Shown here: piece after piece, positions 1 through 12,949 of the stretch
Position numbering within the stretch: the stretch's first letter is position 1
How the letters are laid out: each line of letters starts with the position of its first letter
NCBI GenBank assembly: GCA_005408345.1
Contig: SEMN01000145.1
Location: forward strand, 992,001 to 1,056,000
DNA length: 64,000 nucleotides
Source of the DNA: Macquaria australasica
Lineage: Eukaryota; Chordata; Actinopteri; Centrarchiformes; Percichthyidae
Direction: 5' to 3'
The notes under the pieces: model-generated
The model's database searches: none
Told to the model about the DNA's origin: nothing
Seen by the model: the letters and a program-made list of their open reading frames with translations, nothing else
Translations under genes and position numbers: made by a program

Positions 1-571
1 AAAAGTTTGTGTTTTTCAAAAACTTCTGTCAGACTTCGGCACTTTCAGTTTAAAAAGCGTGTGACCGTGTGAGCAGTTTTAGGGCATGAATCACTCCTAC
101 GATCGCTTGCTCATTGCTCGTCTGGTATCTTTGTCTGGTTTCACACGCCAACTCATGAGTTTGGGTTTTGACCAAAATGAAATTTGACACCAGTACTGAT
201 ATTTATAGTCTGAATTAACCAGTATGTCTTGTCTTTGTATTTACTGTCTTATTTTTATGTTGAATCCAAAAAGGCAGCTTTCAGTGTTTCCTTCAGAATC
301 TGATAATTAGGGTGGAAAATCTTCTGAAGCAGCATTCATTACATCACGGGACAATAAAACTTTGACTGATTACACTGGTATATTTGCAGTTAAGAAACCC
401 CCCAAACACACACCGAGTACCATGAAATTAATGTCTGTGTTTTGACTTATGTGAAAGAGTGTTATTATCTAGTTTAATAACGCTGTAAAACACATTCACG
501 AACTAACACTACCTAAAACAGTTATGGTACAGTTACAGTTATGGCATGCATCTTAACTAAGCAATTACTTT

Positions 572-900
572 CAGGGTTCATACAGCTTTTTAAGAGTAAA
601 ATTCAAGCATTTTCAAGGTACCTAAACCAAGAATTTCCAGTCTCTTGAAGTCTTTATCATCACATCAATAGTTCCTATAAATTCCAGGAGACAACAAACA
701 AATTGATGATGATGGGATCGTTTCCAATATTAAAAGGTTTTTGGTTTCCATGAGTGATTGTGTCGATGATGAAACACCAGATTATGTTGGAAAGCAAACA
801 TTTTTCAGAGTATTCAAATTCAAGCATATTCCTAACCTTGAAAACATAACAGTTCAAATTAAGCATTTTCCAAACTTTCAAGACTTCGTACAAAACCCTG
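572..900 (-). mobile_element. hAT-like MITE, copy 1 (minus orientation)
   Basis: This is one of four copies in the window of the same short non-autonomous element; the others are at 39864, 50438 and 58848. It opens with CAGGGTTCATAC and closes, read inward from the right end, with CAGGGTTTTGTACGAAGTC, so the ends are terminal inverted repeats. CAGGG-type termini are typical of the hAT superfamily. The interior is the CTTGAAAGTCTGGAAAATGC-type sequence shared by all copies. I see no clean 8-bp target-site duplication, so the copy is probably old. An open frame on the minus strand inside it (675-893) is repeat sequence, not a gene. Confidence 0.75.
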
Positions 901-1664
901 TCCTTTAAACAGTTCTAAATAGTTAATAAAGACTTATAGTTAATGTTATCAATAAGGCAACATTAATTAACAATAATAATGACAGAAAGCATTAAGTAAA
1001 TAATGTCTATAAAAAGGCAAAAAAAGTTGTAATTAATGTCTCTATTAATGGTTAATAAATCATGCAGTAATGCTTTATAGATCAGGTTTAAGCCTTTAAT
1101 ACAAACAACTGCTGGGTTGCCAGATTGTGAAAAATCCCCTTTAAGTATTTAACTGTATTATGTTAACTTACCTTTTAGAAAAGGACTACAGAGGATCTGG
1201 ACCATCCATCTGAACGTAATGTTAATGCACCATATGTTTCATTTTCCACCTTGTTTATTTCTTTCAGTTCATTTAAGAATACGATGGATTCATAAATCTG
1301 GTGTTTTTAGTATTGTATCCGAGGGCAGCAGCTCATGTTAATATATATTATTTATTATTATATTATTATCATATATGTGAGTGTATTTTCTGTGTTTCAA
1401 CACAAGAAGAGTCGGCAGTTTTACATTTTAAAAGATCAGATTTATTGGGGTTTACATGAGCTGTGTAGTGAAAACATTCGGCTCATGTCAGAGGGACAAA
1501 TATTTTAGCCGGAGGGCCGGATTTGGCCCACGGGCCGCTGTTTGCCTACCACTAAACTAATTGTTTCAGCTCCAGCTCAGGGTTTTAATGGAATAGAAAT
1601 AGACATTAACCAATTTAAGTTATTTATGTTTCTGATGCAGTTCATGTTTGTGAACAGAGCAGTA

Positions 1665-1940
1665 AAGGCCAAATACATTTACTCAAGTACTGTACTTGAG
1701 TACAGTTATGATGTACTTGTGGTTTACTTTAATATATACATTATATGCTAATTTGTACTTCTACTCCACCACATTTGAGAGTAATGTTCTTTTTACTGTA
1801 CTACATTTATTTCACAGCTTTACTTGCTAGTTTATATGTTTTTTAACTTACTATTAACACTTCTGTACTTTTTTTGTCATGGAGTATTTTTCTTGCTACT
1901 TTTACTGAAGTAAAGGATCCGAGTATTTCTTCCACTACAG
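1665..1940 (-). mobile_element. Fish hAT-like MITE of the GTGGAAGAAGTACTC family, copy A
   Basis: Read on the minus strand, the right end begins CTGTAGTGGAAGAAATACTC. The interior has runs of AAGTAC/GTACTT words (ACTCAAGTACTGTACTTGAG near 1680). This pattern of paired AGTAC words between TGGTGGAAGAAGTACTC-type ends is a very common non-autonomous element of fish genomes. Related copies lie at 33935, 54433 and 63286. The superfamily assignment is from memory of the family and was not computed. Confidence 0.65.
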
Positions 1941-3479
1941 CATATATATGAAAATATACTTGTAATTTATAAAAATGATTGATTGTCTACATGCTTCATC
2001 CATCAGTGGATAACATCCCACTGATCATGTAGACGTTTATGTATTGTATTACTTTTGTTTATTATATTAGCATTCATTAATTAACCAATAATTAATGCTG
2101 TTTGCGAGCCTTATTGAAACACGTATTCATCATATCAGGTGGACGAGGCTGATCAGCTGATATCTGATGTTAATAAAGGATCAATATGACCAAACCAATA
2201 AATAAGTCTGTTTCCTGTTTCTCTGCTCTTTCAAACTAAAATGCCCTCAGGACAATAATCAGTGCTTTGGTACCATGTAAACAGCAGCCTGCGTGCTCCT
2301 AAAACCCAGAGTGCGTACCATAAATCAGACCCTGCAGAATTCGAGTGCATCTTGTTTTCGGGTTCCTGCGTTTGATGTATTTGCTTCCCGAGTGCCTCTC
2401 ACTTCTGAGGCCGTGCTGGCTGAAGCGGGGGCCTCTCCTTGAAACAAACGGCGATAGGGAATCTCTTTGTCGGGGCCGTGCCTAAGCCTAATCTAATGAT
2501 TCAGATGACTGGGGGCAGTACTTAGTCGGATAGCCACTGGCTCGCTTCAAACAAGCCGCTACGGGTGGAAGTTTCCCAAGGATTAACACTTAAAGAAGCA
2601 GCAGAGGAAGAAAAAAGAGAGCCGGTGCCTTCCAGGGAATCCCCATTAAGTCGAGTCTTGGAGTGCCAGAGAGGAATGTGTTTCTGCTGAGCTGTGATCC
2701 AGGTCTATTTCAGTACTAATGGAAAAACTGGCCTCGTACGTTTGATGTGTGACTTCTTACAAAGCAATAGAAACACAGTGGTGGGATTTAATTCCCTCTC
2801 TGGTGGAATCTGTCTGTCTGTAGACCGACGGATGACTTTTCTATAACATGAACTGCTGATGGCAGACGTCATTTCAGTATCGTGTCTATTTAAGAAGCAA
2901 GAATGAGTCTAAATTAAGGCTATAACCGTAATAATTTTGGTTTGACATGAAAAGCCAGGGCTCAGAATCTACACTTTTCGCAGACAATATTTCAAAAGTT
3001 AGTAAAATACAATCCCTATTATTCTATGACAGAAAGCATTCGATTACATTCGATGACAAAGTTTGACTTTGGAAAAGCGCCAAACTGGAAGTTAAGACAG
3101 CAGTGTGGGAAGTTTTCAAGTAGTTAAGTAACTAATGGGCAGCAAAATCTGTTTCCTTTGAAGAGAGTGTTAACAATTCCCCAAAAGCTGGCTCTGTAAA
3201 AGAAGAATCTGTAGAAAATCCAACCCTGGCGCCAAACAGGGACGTTGATAATAGAAAATTCTGCAAAATCCCAGAAGTTTTTGTAGGCGAACTCTGGTCT
3301 CATGCATGGAGGTCAGACATGCTCCACAGCCGCTTCTTACTACACCCGTTACGTAAAGGAACACACTACTTCCTGCAATGAGACTGAACATTGGCTGTGG
3401 ACGTAAATCGTTGCCAAATGCTATCTAATCCTAGGCAGCAGGATGGGACAGGGGCTTGACGTTTTGAAGACGTGTTATG

Positions 3480-4100
3480 TGTGTAACCCACCACCAGGGG
3501 ATTTAAAAAGCAGCTAGCAGCAGTTAGCAGCTAACTCAAAGAAGAAAAAGAAGTTAGCAGCTAACCTACAGCAACCGAAACTGTCTGCGAATCGGGGAGA
3601 CAACGAGGTCCGGGAGCTCCTTCAAGATCAACAACACGTTCTACATCACACTAGATGCTGTTGTGTTACACATCACGCCTCTTTTGCTTCCGGGACGCCA
3701 GCATGTGTCTTTAATCACACACTGGGGCAGCATTACGCCGGCATTGTTTGGTTCAGTGTACAGAAGCAAATGCGGCGTAATGACGGGGCTTCGTTACGAC
3801 AGGATTGCGGGATCTCTCTTTAAAAAGACCTACTGACAGCCGGCTTTTCTCTCGGACAACACGCCATAAGAACCAGTTCTGATCGAGGATACTCCGGCCT
3901 TTACACAGGAGACCACTTTTCATTTCTTGTTTCCGACAGTCAACTTTGTTTTTTTTTAACCATGATCATTCACTAACCTTCACCACATGGTTATTATTGT
4001 AACCATGATGACGAAGGTCCCCTAACCTTAACGAAATAGTAATTTTAACCCAAACCATAATGTTTCCCTAAACCTTAACCAAACCTTAACCATAGCTTTG
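3480..4100. repeat. Probable dispersed fish repeats
   Basis: The block has the mosaic look of fish interspersed repeats. It opens with repeated GTTAGCAGCTAAC words (about 3515-3570), then GC-richer sequence up to 3900. A run of AACCATGATNN and CCTAACCTTAACC words follows (about 3955-4090). These phrases are familiar from many teleost genomes, but only one copy lies in this window, so repeat status is recognition rather than something shown here. Confidence 0.35.
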
Positions 4101-6689
4101 TCACATCATAAAACAGATTTACTTTTCAACAGTAATTGTAATGTTTTTGGGAGGACGGCAGTTACAAACGATGTATTTTGTAGTTTAATGCGGAGTCATC
4201 TTTGGTCCAAAACCAAGTCGTCTTAATGTAAGGCCAAGTTAAGACCAAATTAAATTGAGAGTGAGACAAGACCAAGATAATAAAAATGAGTCTGGTCTCT
4301 CGTACTGCAATGCTAAATATTACTAATGAATGCATAAACAGCTGTAAGTATTAAATGTATGCAGCAGTGAAGACCAGATGTCGCCTACCTCGGAAGATGC
4401 TGATGAAACTCTCTGGACTCTAAACTGCAGCATCTAAAACATCTAAAAACTGAAAATCCATAACATTGTTCAGGGGGAAAATATAGAAGAAGAATAACTT
4501 ACTGTTTTATTAAATATACCAGCAGAAGCCAAAAAACACGCTGTTGCATAAATAAACCCCTGCCGAGCCTCTGTTCTATTATTACTCTTTTACAGCATCA
4601 GAGGAGCTCTGTATCTTTACACGGATCTGTTTTCCAGCCATTTTGTGTCTCTGCTGACCTCATGTTATAGACGACATCATTCGAACACGACACATAAAGA
4701 CTCAACGACCTGCTTTTACTTGGTCACAAATGTTTATGTCGTTATCCGATCACTCTGAAGGTGTTTCGCTGATCGAGCTTCACCCAGGGAGGGTTTCCAC
4801 TGTTTGTTTGTGGTCGACTTTATTTCTGGAGCCGCGGTAACGAGTTGGTGCATGTGCATGGGTGCTGGCTGTTTGAGGTGCCCTTCGGTGCTGCTGTCAC
4901 CGCTTTGACTGACAGGCCTGTGCAACACAAGAAACCCGGGATTAAAGTTAGCTGAGCGTAAACAAACACTGATGTTTTAAGAGCAGCAAAGCAGCAGGCA
5001 GAGAGACTTATGACCGAGTTCAGACTTCAGGGATGTTGTTTTACTGCTGCACTGAGGGAGATTTTTAGGTCAAAAAACAGCAGAAAACACCCTAAATCTC
5101 AAAGAGTATCTTTAACAGAAAAAGGGGTCACATCAACAGGGTCTGAGACTCAGCAGATACATTCCTTTGTGTGTATGGTGACTCCTGGGAAGTCTAGCAA
5201 ACACAACTTAAAGGTCCATGAATGAATCCATCACCTTTATCAATTTCTAACTTTCTCCCCTCAAATGAGACCCTTGAAAGCCCCATGACTCCCTTCTTTC
5301 CCCCATCATCTACAGACATAAACATTCAGTTATATAACAACAAAACTGTCAGCGCCTTTATAAGTTTCTGTGAGGAGTCCGTTTATATGACCCACTAATA
5401 TTATTTGCAGTTGGGAATTTTCTAAAAGCATGTTCAGAAAAATTTTCAATTTCCAATTACTGGAAGCTCAAAGTTCATGAATTGGTAATTAGTAATTATT
5501 AATATGTGCTTTTTAGGTTTTAGTATTTCTTTTGTCATTTATCTTTCTCATGTTCCCGCATTACACTGAAATGCAAAAAACACCAAACTGTTAACCATTT
5601 CCGAAAGGGGAACAAGACGGCATATTGGACTAAATAATGTTAACGCAAGGCTCACTAGCTAGCTTACTCTGTAGCTTTAGACTGTTAGACTGTGGTCTTC
5701 ATCAGGATGGAGTTTGCTCGGTGGTCATAGAGTTGGATCGGTTGTCAAGAATAAACTTTAACCCTCAAGGTGGAATATGTTTTTATTGTCAATCACCATC
5801 TTCAACCACTTCACATCAACTTCCCAGGTCAAAAGTACGATCTCATCTAAAAACTCTCCATTATCAAAGTGTGACAAACTTAACTGACTTCAGCTCAGAG
5901 GATTTCTGGGCATTGAAATCCTTAAATTTACAACAGTTGCCTTTTTGGGCTGCAAACAGCAGCCTGGAGTAGCTTGAAATATCCAAGTTGATCGTTGGAA
6001 AGCGGAGTGTTGGCCTGCAAGTCGAAACACAGAAACACGGCAAATGAACTGAAGGATTTCTGTTTTTGTCAGCTGGTTAATGAATCAGGAAACAGACTGT
6101 AGTTAGGCTACTGCTGCTGCAAACAAACAGCTGTTATTCAGTTTGTCTTGGTCAAGTTAATGTCAATGACTGATGTGAAAGGATGGAGAGCAGAAGACGA
6201 GCAGACAGGGATTATTTGGATAAAGCGGCTCATTGGCAGATCTGATAGCGCTCGTCTTATTCACAAATGTAACACGGGATATTCTCTAATCTTATTTATT
6301 TAAGAGCTTTAGGGGCTCACAATGAGGGGGCTTTAGTCTAAGCAGAGCTGCAGTCTTATCATTAGCAGAGAGGGAAGGCGATTAAGAGCAAATTATAAAA
6401 CAAAGAATTAAGTTCTGAGAGCCAATCTAGATGAGATCTCAGTTAAACTGAATCAATTTGGAAAAGTGCGACGACATCTGGACCTCACAACGGGGGAATG
6501 TTAATGCTGAGAGGCGCTTTCTCTCTCTTTCATCCCTCCATCGTTATCACACCAGGTCACAATTTACTTTTCTGTCATCGCGCTCCGACATGACCACGGA
6601 GAAGTTTGAGTTAAGACAATAAGGGCTGCGCTTTTTATTCAAGATACAAGCCATTGTGCGCAAGCAGCTTATTACAACCCATATGTTTA

Positions 6690-7130
6690 TTGTTAGGTGG
6701 CGACCATCGGCTGTATATAAAGATGGACGACATGACAGCTCCCCAAAAGTGAAGCCAAAACATCTGGATCGCCCCCTGGTGGCTGGCTGGGCCAAACTGA
6801 AAAGTCAAAGTACACGTCAAATAAAATGTTCCCAAAGATGGTTTCTGTCATTTCAAGTAGTTCTTATCACACTGATGTTTGTTCACATGTTCGTCTTTCT
6901 GATCAGTTTGGTTTTTATCATGATTGACAACTTGTGGTGTGCTGTGATTGGTTCGGGCGGGTGTATGGGCGGGACCTCTGAGTCTGGCTCCAAACAACGT
7001 CACCAGTGCAAGATGGCAGCGCCAAGACCAAGACGCCTTTTTATGGCCATGTTTCTAGCTGTCAGTCATTATTACATACAGCTGCAGTCTAATCTTGCTC
7101 ATAACCTCCTACTTCTCTGTGACTGACTGA
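6690..7130. repeat. Probable dispersed fish repeat
   Basis: The stretch carries GTATATAAAGATGGACGAC, AAGCCAAAACATCTGGATCG and CCCCCTGGTGGCTGGCTG phrases that recur in fish genomes as part of an interspersed element. It then continues through a GC-box and CCAAT-like region (GATTGGTTCGGGCGGG) and an AAGATGGCAGCG motif. The 156-codon open frame starting at 6656 runs through it, but it has no recognisable domain and is best taken as repeat sequence. Confidence 0.3.
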
Positions 7131-7388
7131 ATAAATAAGCAGTAAAGTGCACCACGGCTTCTATCAGTCACCAGAAATGTTTTTCCTCTAACATCCATGT
7201 AGCGCTGATGATGCACAATGACATCATCGAAACTGTCCAATAATTGAGTTACCTGTCAGTCCATGTGGTTCGTGTGTAATATTTATAACAGACAGGTCTA
7301 AAAGTCAACAATTGATCATTATTTTCATTGGTCCAGAACAACTGAACTGAAAAAAAATATAAAAAATATTTTAGCTCAAACACAAACC

Positions 7389-7420
<32 letters not shown>

Positions 7421-7980
7421 TGGGAGTGGGTTAATTTAGTGACTACTTAAAGTAGAGGGTGAAACATCAGTGCCCCCCCCCCCCCTTTGTCATCTTTAAA
7501 GTGGCCGTAGGAGTGTTAATAATTTGACCCCCCCAAATGTCTCTTAAGTGATGGGGAGGAGGGGGTCGTTTGAAGACTGACCCTCCCCTCTTGTTTCTTG
7601 TGTCTCCCCCCCGCTCCTCCTCCTCTCCCCTTTCTTCTTATTCTCTCTTCTTCTGTTGTCTTCTTCTTCTTCTTCTATCCTCTTTCATGCTCCGTGGCCT
7701 CTGCTCCTCCTTTTCAATCTGGTCGGCTCAGCGGTCGACTCTTACAGGACGAACGGACTGGAACTGTTGCTGTTTCCCCCTGATGGGTGGGTGAAAGGGT
7801 GGAGGGATGACATGGGAGGTGTCTCCTTCCTTCCTTTCCACTTCTTTCTTCTCTCCTAACTTCCATTTAGATTCTTTCGTCTTTCTTTCCATTTATGCTC
7901 CATCCCTCCATCTTTGCATCTTCCCATTTCCCCTCCACCCTTCTCCTATGCTGCACCCGTCATGGCAGCGTGTCCTGTTG
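7131..7980. other. Intergenic, simple-sequence rich
   Basis: The stretch contains a TG dinucleotide run at about 7392-7420, a run of 13 C at 7473-7485, and a long C/T-rich stretch at about 7580-7700 and 7810-7960. Proline-, serine- and leucine-rich open frames here are products of that composition. No gene is seen. Confidence 0.6.
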
Positions 7981-7984
7981 GAGC

Positions 7985-8300
7985 AAGTTAATCAGAATCA
8001 GAATCGGGTTTATTGCCAAGTAGGTTTTCACATGCAAGAAGTTTGCCTTTGTATTTTGGTGCACAACGGCCTCAACAAACGAAAAGAAAAAGTGCTGCAA
8101 AAGTCAATATCCATAAATATAAAATAGAAATTTACAATAAAAAAAGTGTGCAAAGGAGGAGTGTGCAAATGTCCACAGTATAAAGAATTTAAAGAATATG
8201 TCGAGACACGTGACACATTAAATAAACCAGGCTGTCTGGTATCACTGTAAACCATCGTTTCTCTCGGTCTCGGCACATTGATACTATTATTAAAAAATAA
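7985..8300. repeat. Dispersed fish repeat (CAGAATCAGAATC...TTTATTGCCAAGTA type)
   Basis: It begins with AATCAGAATCAGAATCGG followed by GTTTATTGCCAAGTAGGTTT and a CATGCAAGAAGTTTG phrase. It continues through the characteristic A-rich GTGCAAAAGT...AGTGTGCAAA segment. This order of phrases is that of a very abundant teleost interspersed repeat. I do not assign it to a superfamily. Open frames on both strands here (for example 7807-8127 and 8028-8336) are repeat-derived. Confidence 0.6.
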
Positions 8301-8456
8301 TAAGCAGGAAGTGTTTACTAATCCAAAAAGCTTCAAACTGCAAGTGAAATATATTTGAGTAAATGTGGTGTAATGTAAACATCTAACTCTGTAATCATTT
8401 AACTCTTTCTGGGCGATGTACCAGGTCCTCGTGTTATTGGATCCTTACGGGCCCCA

Positions 8457-8720
8457 GTAAGTAAGTAAGTAACTTTATTTATATAGCACCTTTCAAGAGC
8501 AGAACGTCACAAAGTGATTCACGAAAAACACCAAAACATAGAAATAAATTAAGATAAGACTAACTAGAAAATTACACACTGGAAAGTCCAGACAGGTGGG
8601 TCTTGAGCTGCTTTTTAAAAGTGACCACAGATCTGAAGTCCAAAGGGGGACAGTTCCAACACCTGGATCGAGGAACAACCAACAAACCCTGATCAGAGGA
8701 CCGTGATAATACAGGGCTGC
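8457..8720. repeat. Dispersed fish repeat (TTTATTTATATAGCACCTTTC type)
   Basis: A short AGTAAGTAAGTAAGTAA run leads into CTTTATTTATATAGCACC, then TTTCAAGAGCAGAACGTCAC and AAAGTGATTCACG. A GGTGGGTCTTGAGCTGCTTT segment follows. The order matches a widespread vertebrate/teleost retroelement tail. It is directly downstream of another repeat (7985-8300), so this part of the desert is a patchwork of insertions. Confidence 0.6.
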
Positions 8721-8854
8721 AGTAGATCTCTAATGTGTGTTTCTTTCCAATCAGTCTTTTTTCTTTTGTCTTAATTTTTGCTTTTCCATCGATTTATTCA
8801 ACTTATTTAATGAATTTACTAAAAAAAAAATCCTGAGAGAAATGACTCATTTTT

Positions 8855-8947
8855 TCCTTCCTTCCTTCCTTCCTTCCAGACAGTTATATATTTTCTTCAG
8901 CTCGGGGAGGCTGCAGGCGGTGGAGCAGCAGCAGCAGCAGCAGCAGT
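8855..8947. repeat. Microsatellites: CTTC run and CAG run
   Basis: A CTTC tetranucleotide run ends near 8876. An uninterrupted CAG run follows at about 8925-8946. The polyglutamine open frame that it creates has no supporting gene structure. Confidence 0.7.
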
Positions 8948-9689
8948 CGTCTGGTTGCTGGCTGCCAAAAATGGAATTAAGTCAGTTGCCAGGCTGGATA
9001 AGGAATTGGATTCTCTTCCTCTTCTGTTATCCCTCTGGACCAGATCCTGTTTCCCTCCCCAAGGGGTGTGGGGGAGAGGGTGGGGGTTAGTGGTGATGGA
9101 GTGGGGTGGGGGGAGGGGCAGGTGGTATGGCGAGGTTAGATCTCTGCCAGGTTGTTGTCACCGGAGCACCTCAGTGGGCCCACATCAGGCCACACCTGTC
9201 CCCCAAAACCCAGGCTGTGTGTCTGGGCAGCAGCTGCAGCCGGCCGGGGGTCTGAGTCTCCGGACCGGCCGAGGTCTTCTCCACGCCACGCCGGCTTATT
9301 TATCTTCACAGGATGCAACACCTGGCCGGGCCTCCACCCAGCTGGACAATAACACTGCTGACTGATATCAATAGAGGCTTTGGAGTTTCATCACAAATCT
9401 CCTAGCAACCGCAGCTGGCGCCATCATGGAGGAACTCGCTGTGTGGAAATAATACGCAGTGTGCATGGCATCCTGGGATAGGAAATCATAGCTAGTGGCA
9501 CATTACTGTTACGGTGTGCAGTAGGTATTGTTGGGCTCTCTGTTTCCTTCCTACACATGTGTAATAAAGTCATAAATGCTACCTGCTAAACAAGGCTGTT
9601 GGCTATTGTTCATTTCTTGGCTTCAGCATTGAGACTGTGCTGTTGTGGCGTCTTCAAAGTGAAAATTTTGACTGATTCCATTGACTCTC

Positions 9690-10025
9690 AAACAAGAAAT
9701 ATTAATAGTCACATGACGCAGAGGCTCTGGCTTAGTGGCCCTTCAAAGGCCCTAAGACCTGTGCCCGATGATTCTCTGACTTTTCATCTAGCGCCATCAT
9801 CAGGTCAAAAATTTAATGTGTCCAACACTTTGATTTATGACCTACTTGCATTCCCATCATTCTCAGCTGCACTTTGTGTTTAGTGCTAATTAGCAAATGT
9901 TAGCATGCTAACACTAAACTAAGATGGTGAACATAGTGAACATTATGCCTGCTAAGCAGCAGCATGTTAGCACTGTCACAACCTCACAGAGCTGCTAGCA
10001 TGGCTGTAGACCCTTAGTCTTGGTT
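9690..10025 (+). repeat. Dispersed fish repeat (TCTAGCGCCACCATCAGGTC type)
   Basis: The element contains TCTAGCGCCATCATCAGGTC, then AGTGCTAATTAGCAAATG, TTAGCATGCTAACAC and AGATGGTGAACATAG words. It ends with GAGCTGCTAGCATGGCTG and TAGACCCTTAGTCTTGG. This is a familiar and very abundant fish element. The TCTAGCGCCACCNTNAGG core recurs in this window at about 23219, 23358 and 25150, which supports repeat status directly. Confidence 0.7.
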
Positions 10026-10439
10026 AAAGATCGCCAGTGATTTATCTTTTGGACTCTGACTTCATACAGTAATATGAAATATGAAAGGCACAAACCAGAG
10101 CTAGTGTTAGCAATGATTATAGCTATATATTAGCAAATGTGCTAATCAGATGTTCTGTCAACAAGACGGTGACGATTAGCTGAGCAGATGGCTAGCTAGC
10201 TAACAAGCTGATACTAACTGAACACGAAATCAGTCAGATGGATCAGTGATGAGATGATCTGTTCACAGTTGAAAGGACCCATTTTGTCTCTTTATGTCTT
10301 TAAAAAAATGATAGTAAATCTGTGTTCAGCTACTGTTACCCAGGAGCTGAGGTTCTGGCCTCCAGCAGCGGGTACTTTACCCACATGAAAAGTCCATTTG
10401 GTTTACTGCTGCTGACTTTTATTATCCTAATGACGGAGC

Positions 10440-12080
10440 TGAATGGTGTGTATATATTTAACTGCTGTTAACATTTAAAGATTTGCAGAAATCAGATGAC
10501 TCTTGGGGGAGAATCAATGATTGTAATTTTTCATTTTCCGTCCCCGTGCGCCTCTCAGCTCTTTTGGTAAAAGTATTAAACACAGCTGTACGAGTCCCTT
10601 TGGGGGGAAAGGGGGTTGTTGGGGATTGAGGGTGAGGGGGGGTTGGCTTGTGAAACGGACTATCGGACCTCAAAATACATCTCTTCCTCTACTTTTTCAT
10701 TAAAATTATTTTTCCATTCTCCCAAGAATGATTTGGAATTTAAAGTCCTCTATAATTGGGCCTATATTTTCCCGGCCTGCCGCGGCTGTGCTTATCAGCG
10801 AGGGGTAAGAATTAAGACCACATAGGGAACCAAATAACATTTTTTAAAAGCTGGGAGACTTAAGTAGAAAATTGGCTTAGCATGCAGATAGCAAAGTCAA
10901 CAATGGGAACATATATCCCAGCTCGGAGTGATTGAAGTCCCTGTCTTTCTGAATAACAAAGTGTTTGATTTTCACCACGGCTCTTACATAAACTGCTAAC
11001 TTGATTTCACACCCCGGATCTGAGGGTGACAACAAACACTTTAATTAGAGGAAGATGATGCAGGGAAGGGGAGGGAGGAAAAGGTGATAGACGGTAACAA
11101 ATCCCCAGCACACTCCAGACAGCCTAAATATACAGCCAGCAAAGCAAAATATAATAATTTTTTTCTCCTACTTTTCATATCTTATTATTTTTCTCTTCAT
11201 TCTCCAGCTTGGAATTGTGAATATTTTTGCATAGCTTAAAGCCCGGGTGCTATCTCGCCCAAACCTACGCAGTTCATTTGCATTGTGGAGGGTTTGCACG
11301 GGAGGTTACGGGGTCTGGAGGGGGGGTTGTGTGTGCCATAATTAGGCCTTTGTGGTTGAGATTTGGACCGGACAGTGTACCTGCCGTCCTGGCTTGTAGC
11401 TGCTGTCGCGCCGCAGCCTGAGTGGCACCTTGTAGCCCTTTGAACCAAGCCTCTCCACACTGCGAGATTAACTCCTTTCAAAGTGCCTCCATCCTTTAAA
11501 TAGTTGTTTTTACGCTGATAGAAAAGGAGAAAGAGAAAGGGAATGGAAAAAAAGCTGAACAAAAAAAGCACAAACCCCTTGCGCTTGATCCTGCGGACAT
11601 TATTAAGCGGCCGGACAGATCACCAGGATTGATAAACGCCATCCAGTGAACGTGCCAATCAAGGCCTCCACCTTTCTCTACAACCCCAGAACCAAACACC
11701 ACCTTTGCGCTCAGTTTGGGCTTTATTGGTCAGCAAATAATCAAAGTACTTTTTTTCTCCTCTGGAGGGGATTAGAAAGGCGAAGCTTAGCCCGCTAGAC
11801 CAGACACTAGCGGGGAGGCCAGGGGGTCTCCTTATCAGGGCTCGGCTGCTGGATGCAGCCCCGCTACAGGACAGATTGCTTTCACTGTCGCCCGTCTGTG
11901 GGGAAGAACAAAGCCGCACCGCCGCCACCGCTGCCATAATGTCCCAGCTCTGGTGGGACTCCGAGGGCTCCGAAAGACGCTTTTATGTATTCATTAGGAT
12001 GAGCAGTGAGATCATACATGCCTCTGCCTCCCCCCTTTCTTCTTCTCTTCTTTTCATCCATCCATCTGGCCTCCATTAAA
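10440..12080. other. Unique-looking non-coding block, possible regulatory DNA
   Basis: Unlike its surroundings, this stretch shows no recognisable transposon phrases. It contains many homeodomain-type words (TTTAATTAGAGG near 11040, CCATAATTAGGCC near 11336, AGGATTGATAAACG near 11625). Coding frames are short and unsupported. In other vertebrates, DNA near the OTX1-WDPCP-MDH1 neighbourhood is rich in conserved non-coding elements, so this is a candidate. That is inference only, because conservation cannot be seen from one sequence. Confidence 0.2.
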
Positions 12081-12949
12081 CGGGGTTAATTTCTTGCTCG
12101 TAACCTGTTCTCTCTGACTGTGTGTGGTGCGGAGGACATGTATACAGATACATGGGCTGTGTGAGACTATTTGTGTGTGTTATAGTATGTTGAATGACTT
12201 GTTGTTTGTACCCTCACAGACTCTATCAGCGGTTCATATGGTAAAACATAATGTTTTATGAAAAGTAAAGGCTTCACACTCAAGAGGTTTGTCTTAGATA
12301 AAAAGATATCACATGATTGTTTGGGTGTCATTGTTGGAAATCATCTTTGTTTACACAAAGACACATTTCCAGATGTGGTGGATAAGAATCATCTTTCCCC
12401 ATCATATAACTCGTGAAACTAATGTGATGAGTGACTCCTTAAGGTCTTTGCTAGATTCAAAACTGATGAGATAATTGGTACTTTACTTGTTTTAATTATT
12501 GTTCTACAGCACATTGTGTCGTGTTTATTGTGTATCTGTGCTTCCTGAATAGTGTCAGTTAGCAAGAGGAAAACTGTACCAGGGAGGAAATGATTATCGC
12601 TGTGATAACTTTTCCTCATGTTATCATAAACCACTCTGCAGTGTTTTGGTGTCTGACAGAACCATAACCAAGTCTTCACCCTGAAATCTAATAATTTACG
12701 TTATGGGGACTGGCGTATGGCGTTTTGTCCCCACAAGGAAGGCGAGTCCCCACAATGTGACTGTGTATGCCTGCGTGTGCCTTTCTCCCATTGAATGTCT
12801 TCATGTAACACAGTTTGTACAAAAAGAGCTGACAGGAAATCTCTGTAAACAGAAGGACTGTAAACGCTCTCGCTGGCGGCCATGTTGTTGCTCTCCTGAC
12901 ATCTAACCCCAGTTTGCGTCACACTAATTCTAAGTTTTAAATTACACCT

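Larger units (their letters stand above)
1..6680. other. Intergenic DNA, transposon remnants, no gene seen
   Basis: No reading frame here has splice signals, codon bias or protein similarity that I recognise. The stretch holds two MITE-type elements (listed separately), a repeat-like block near 3480-4100 and AT-rich filler. The longest open frame, about 111 codons starting at 5637, matches no family I know and is not flanked by convincing splice sites. One block at about 2320-2720 is richer in unique-looking sequence and is discussed as a possible regulatory element. Confidence 0.6.

Noticed and set aside
675..893. 72-codon minus-strand frame similar to one at 50423-50605
   Set aside because: The similarity is real but due to two copies of the same hAT-like MITE, not a gene family.
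5637..5972. 111-codon + strand frame
   Set aside because: There is no family, splice context or promoter, and the length is within chance for this amount of DNA.
6656..7126. 156-codon frame in the desert
   Set aside because: It overlaps a block that looks like a fish dispersed repeat, with no recognisable domain; the start has no good context or promoter.
8737..9090. Polyglutamine-containing 117-codon frame
   Set aside because: It results from CTTC and CAG microsatellites and has no splice or promoter support.
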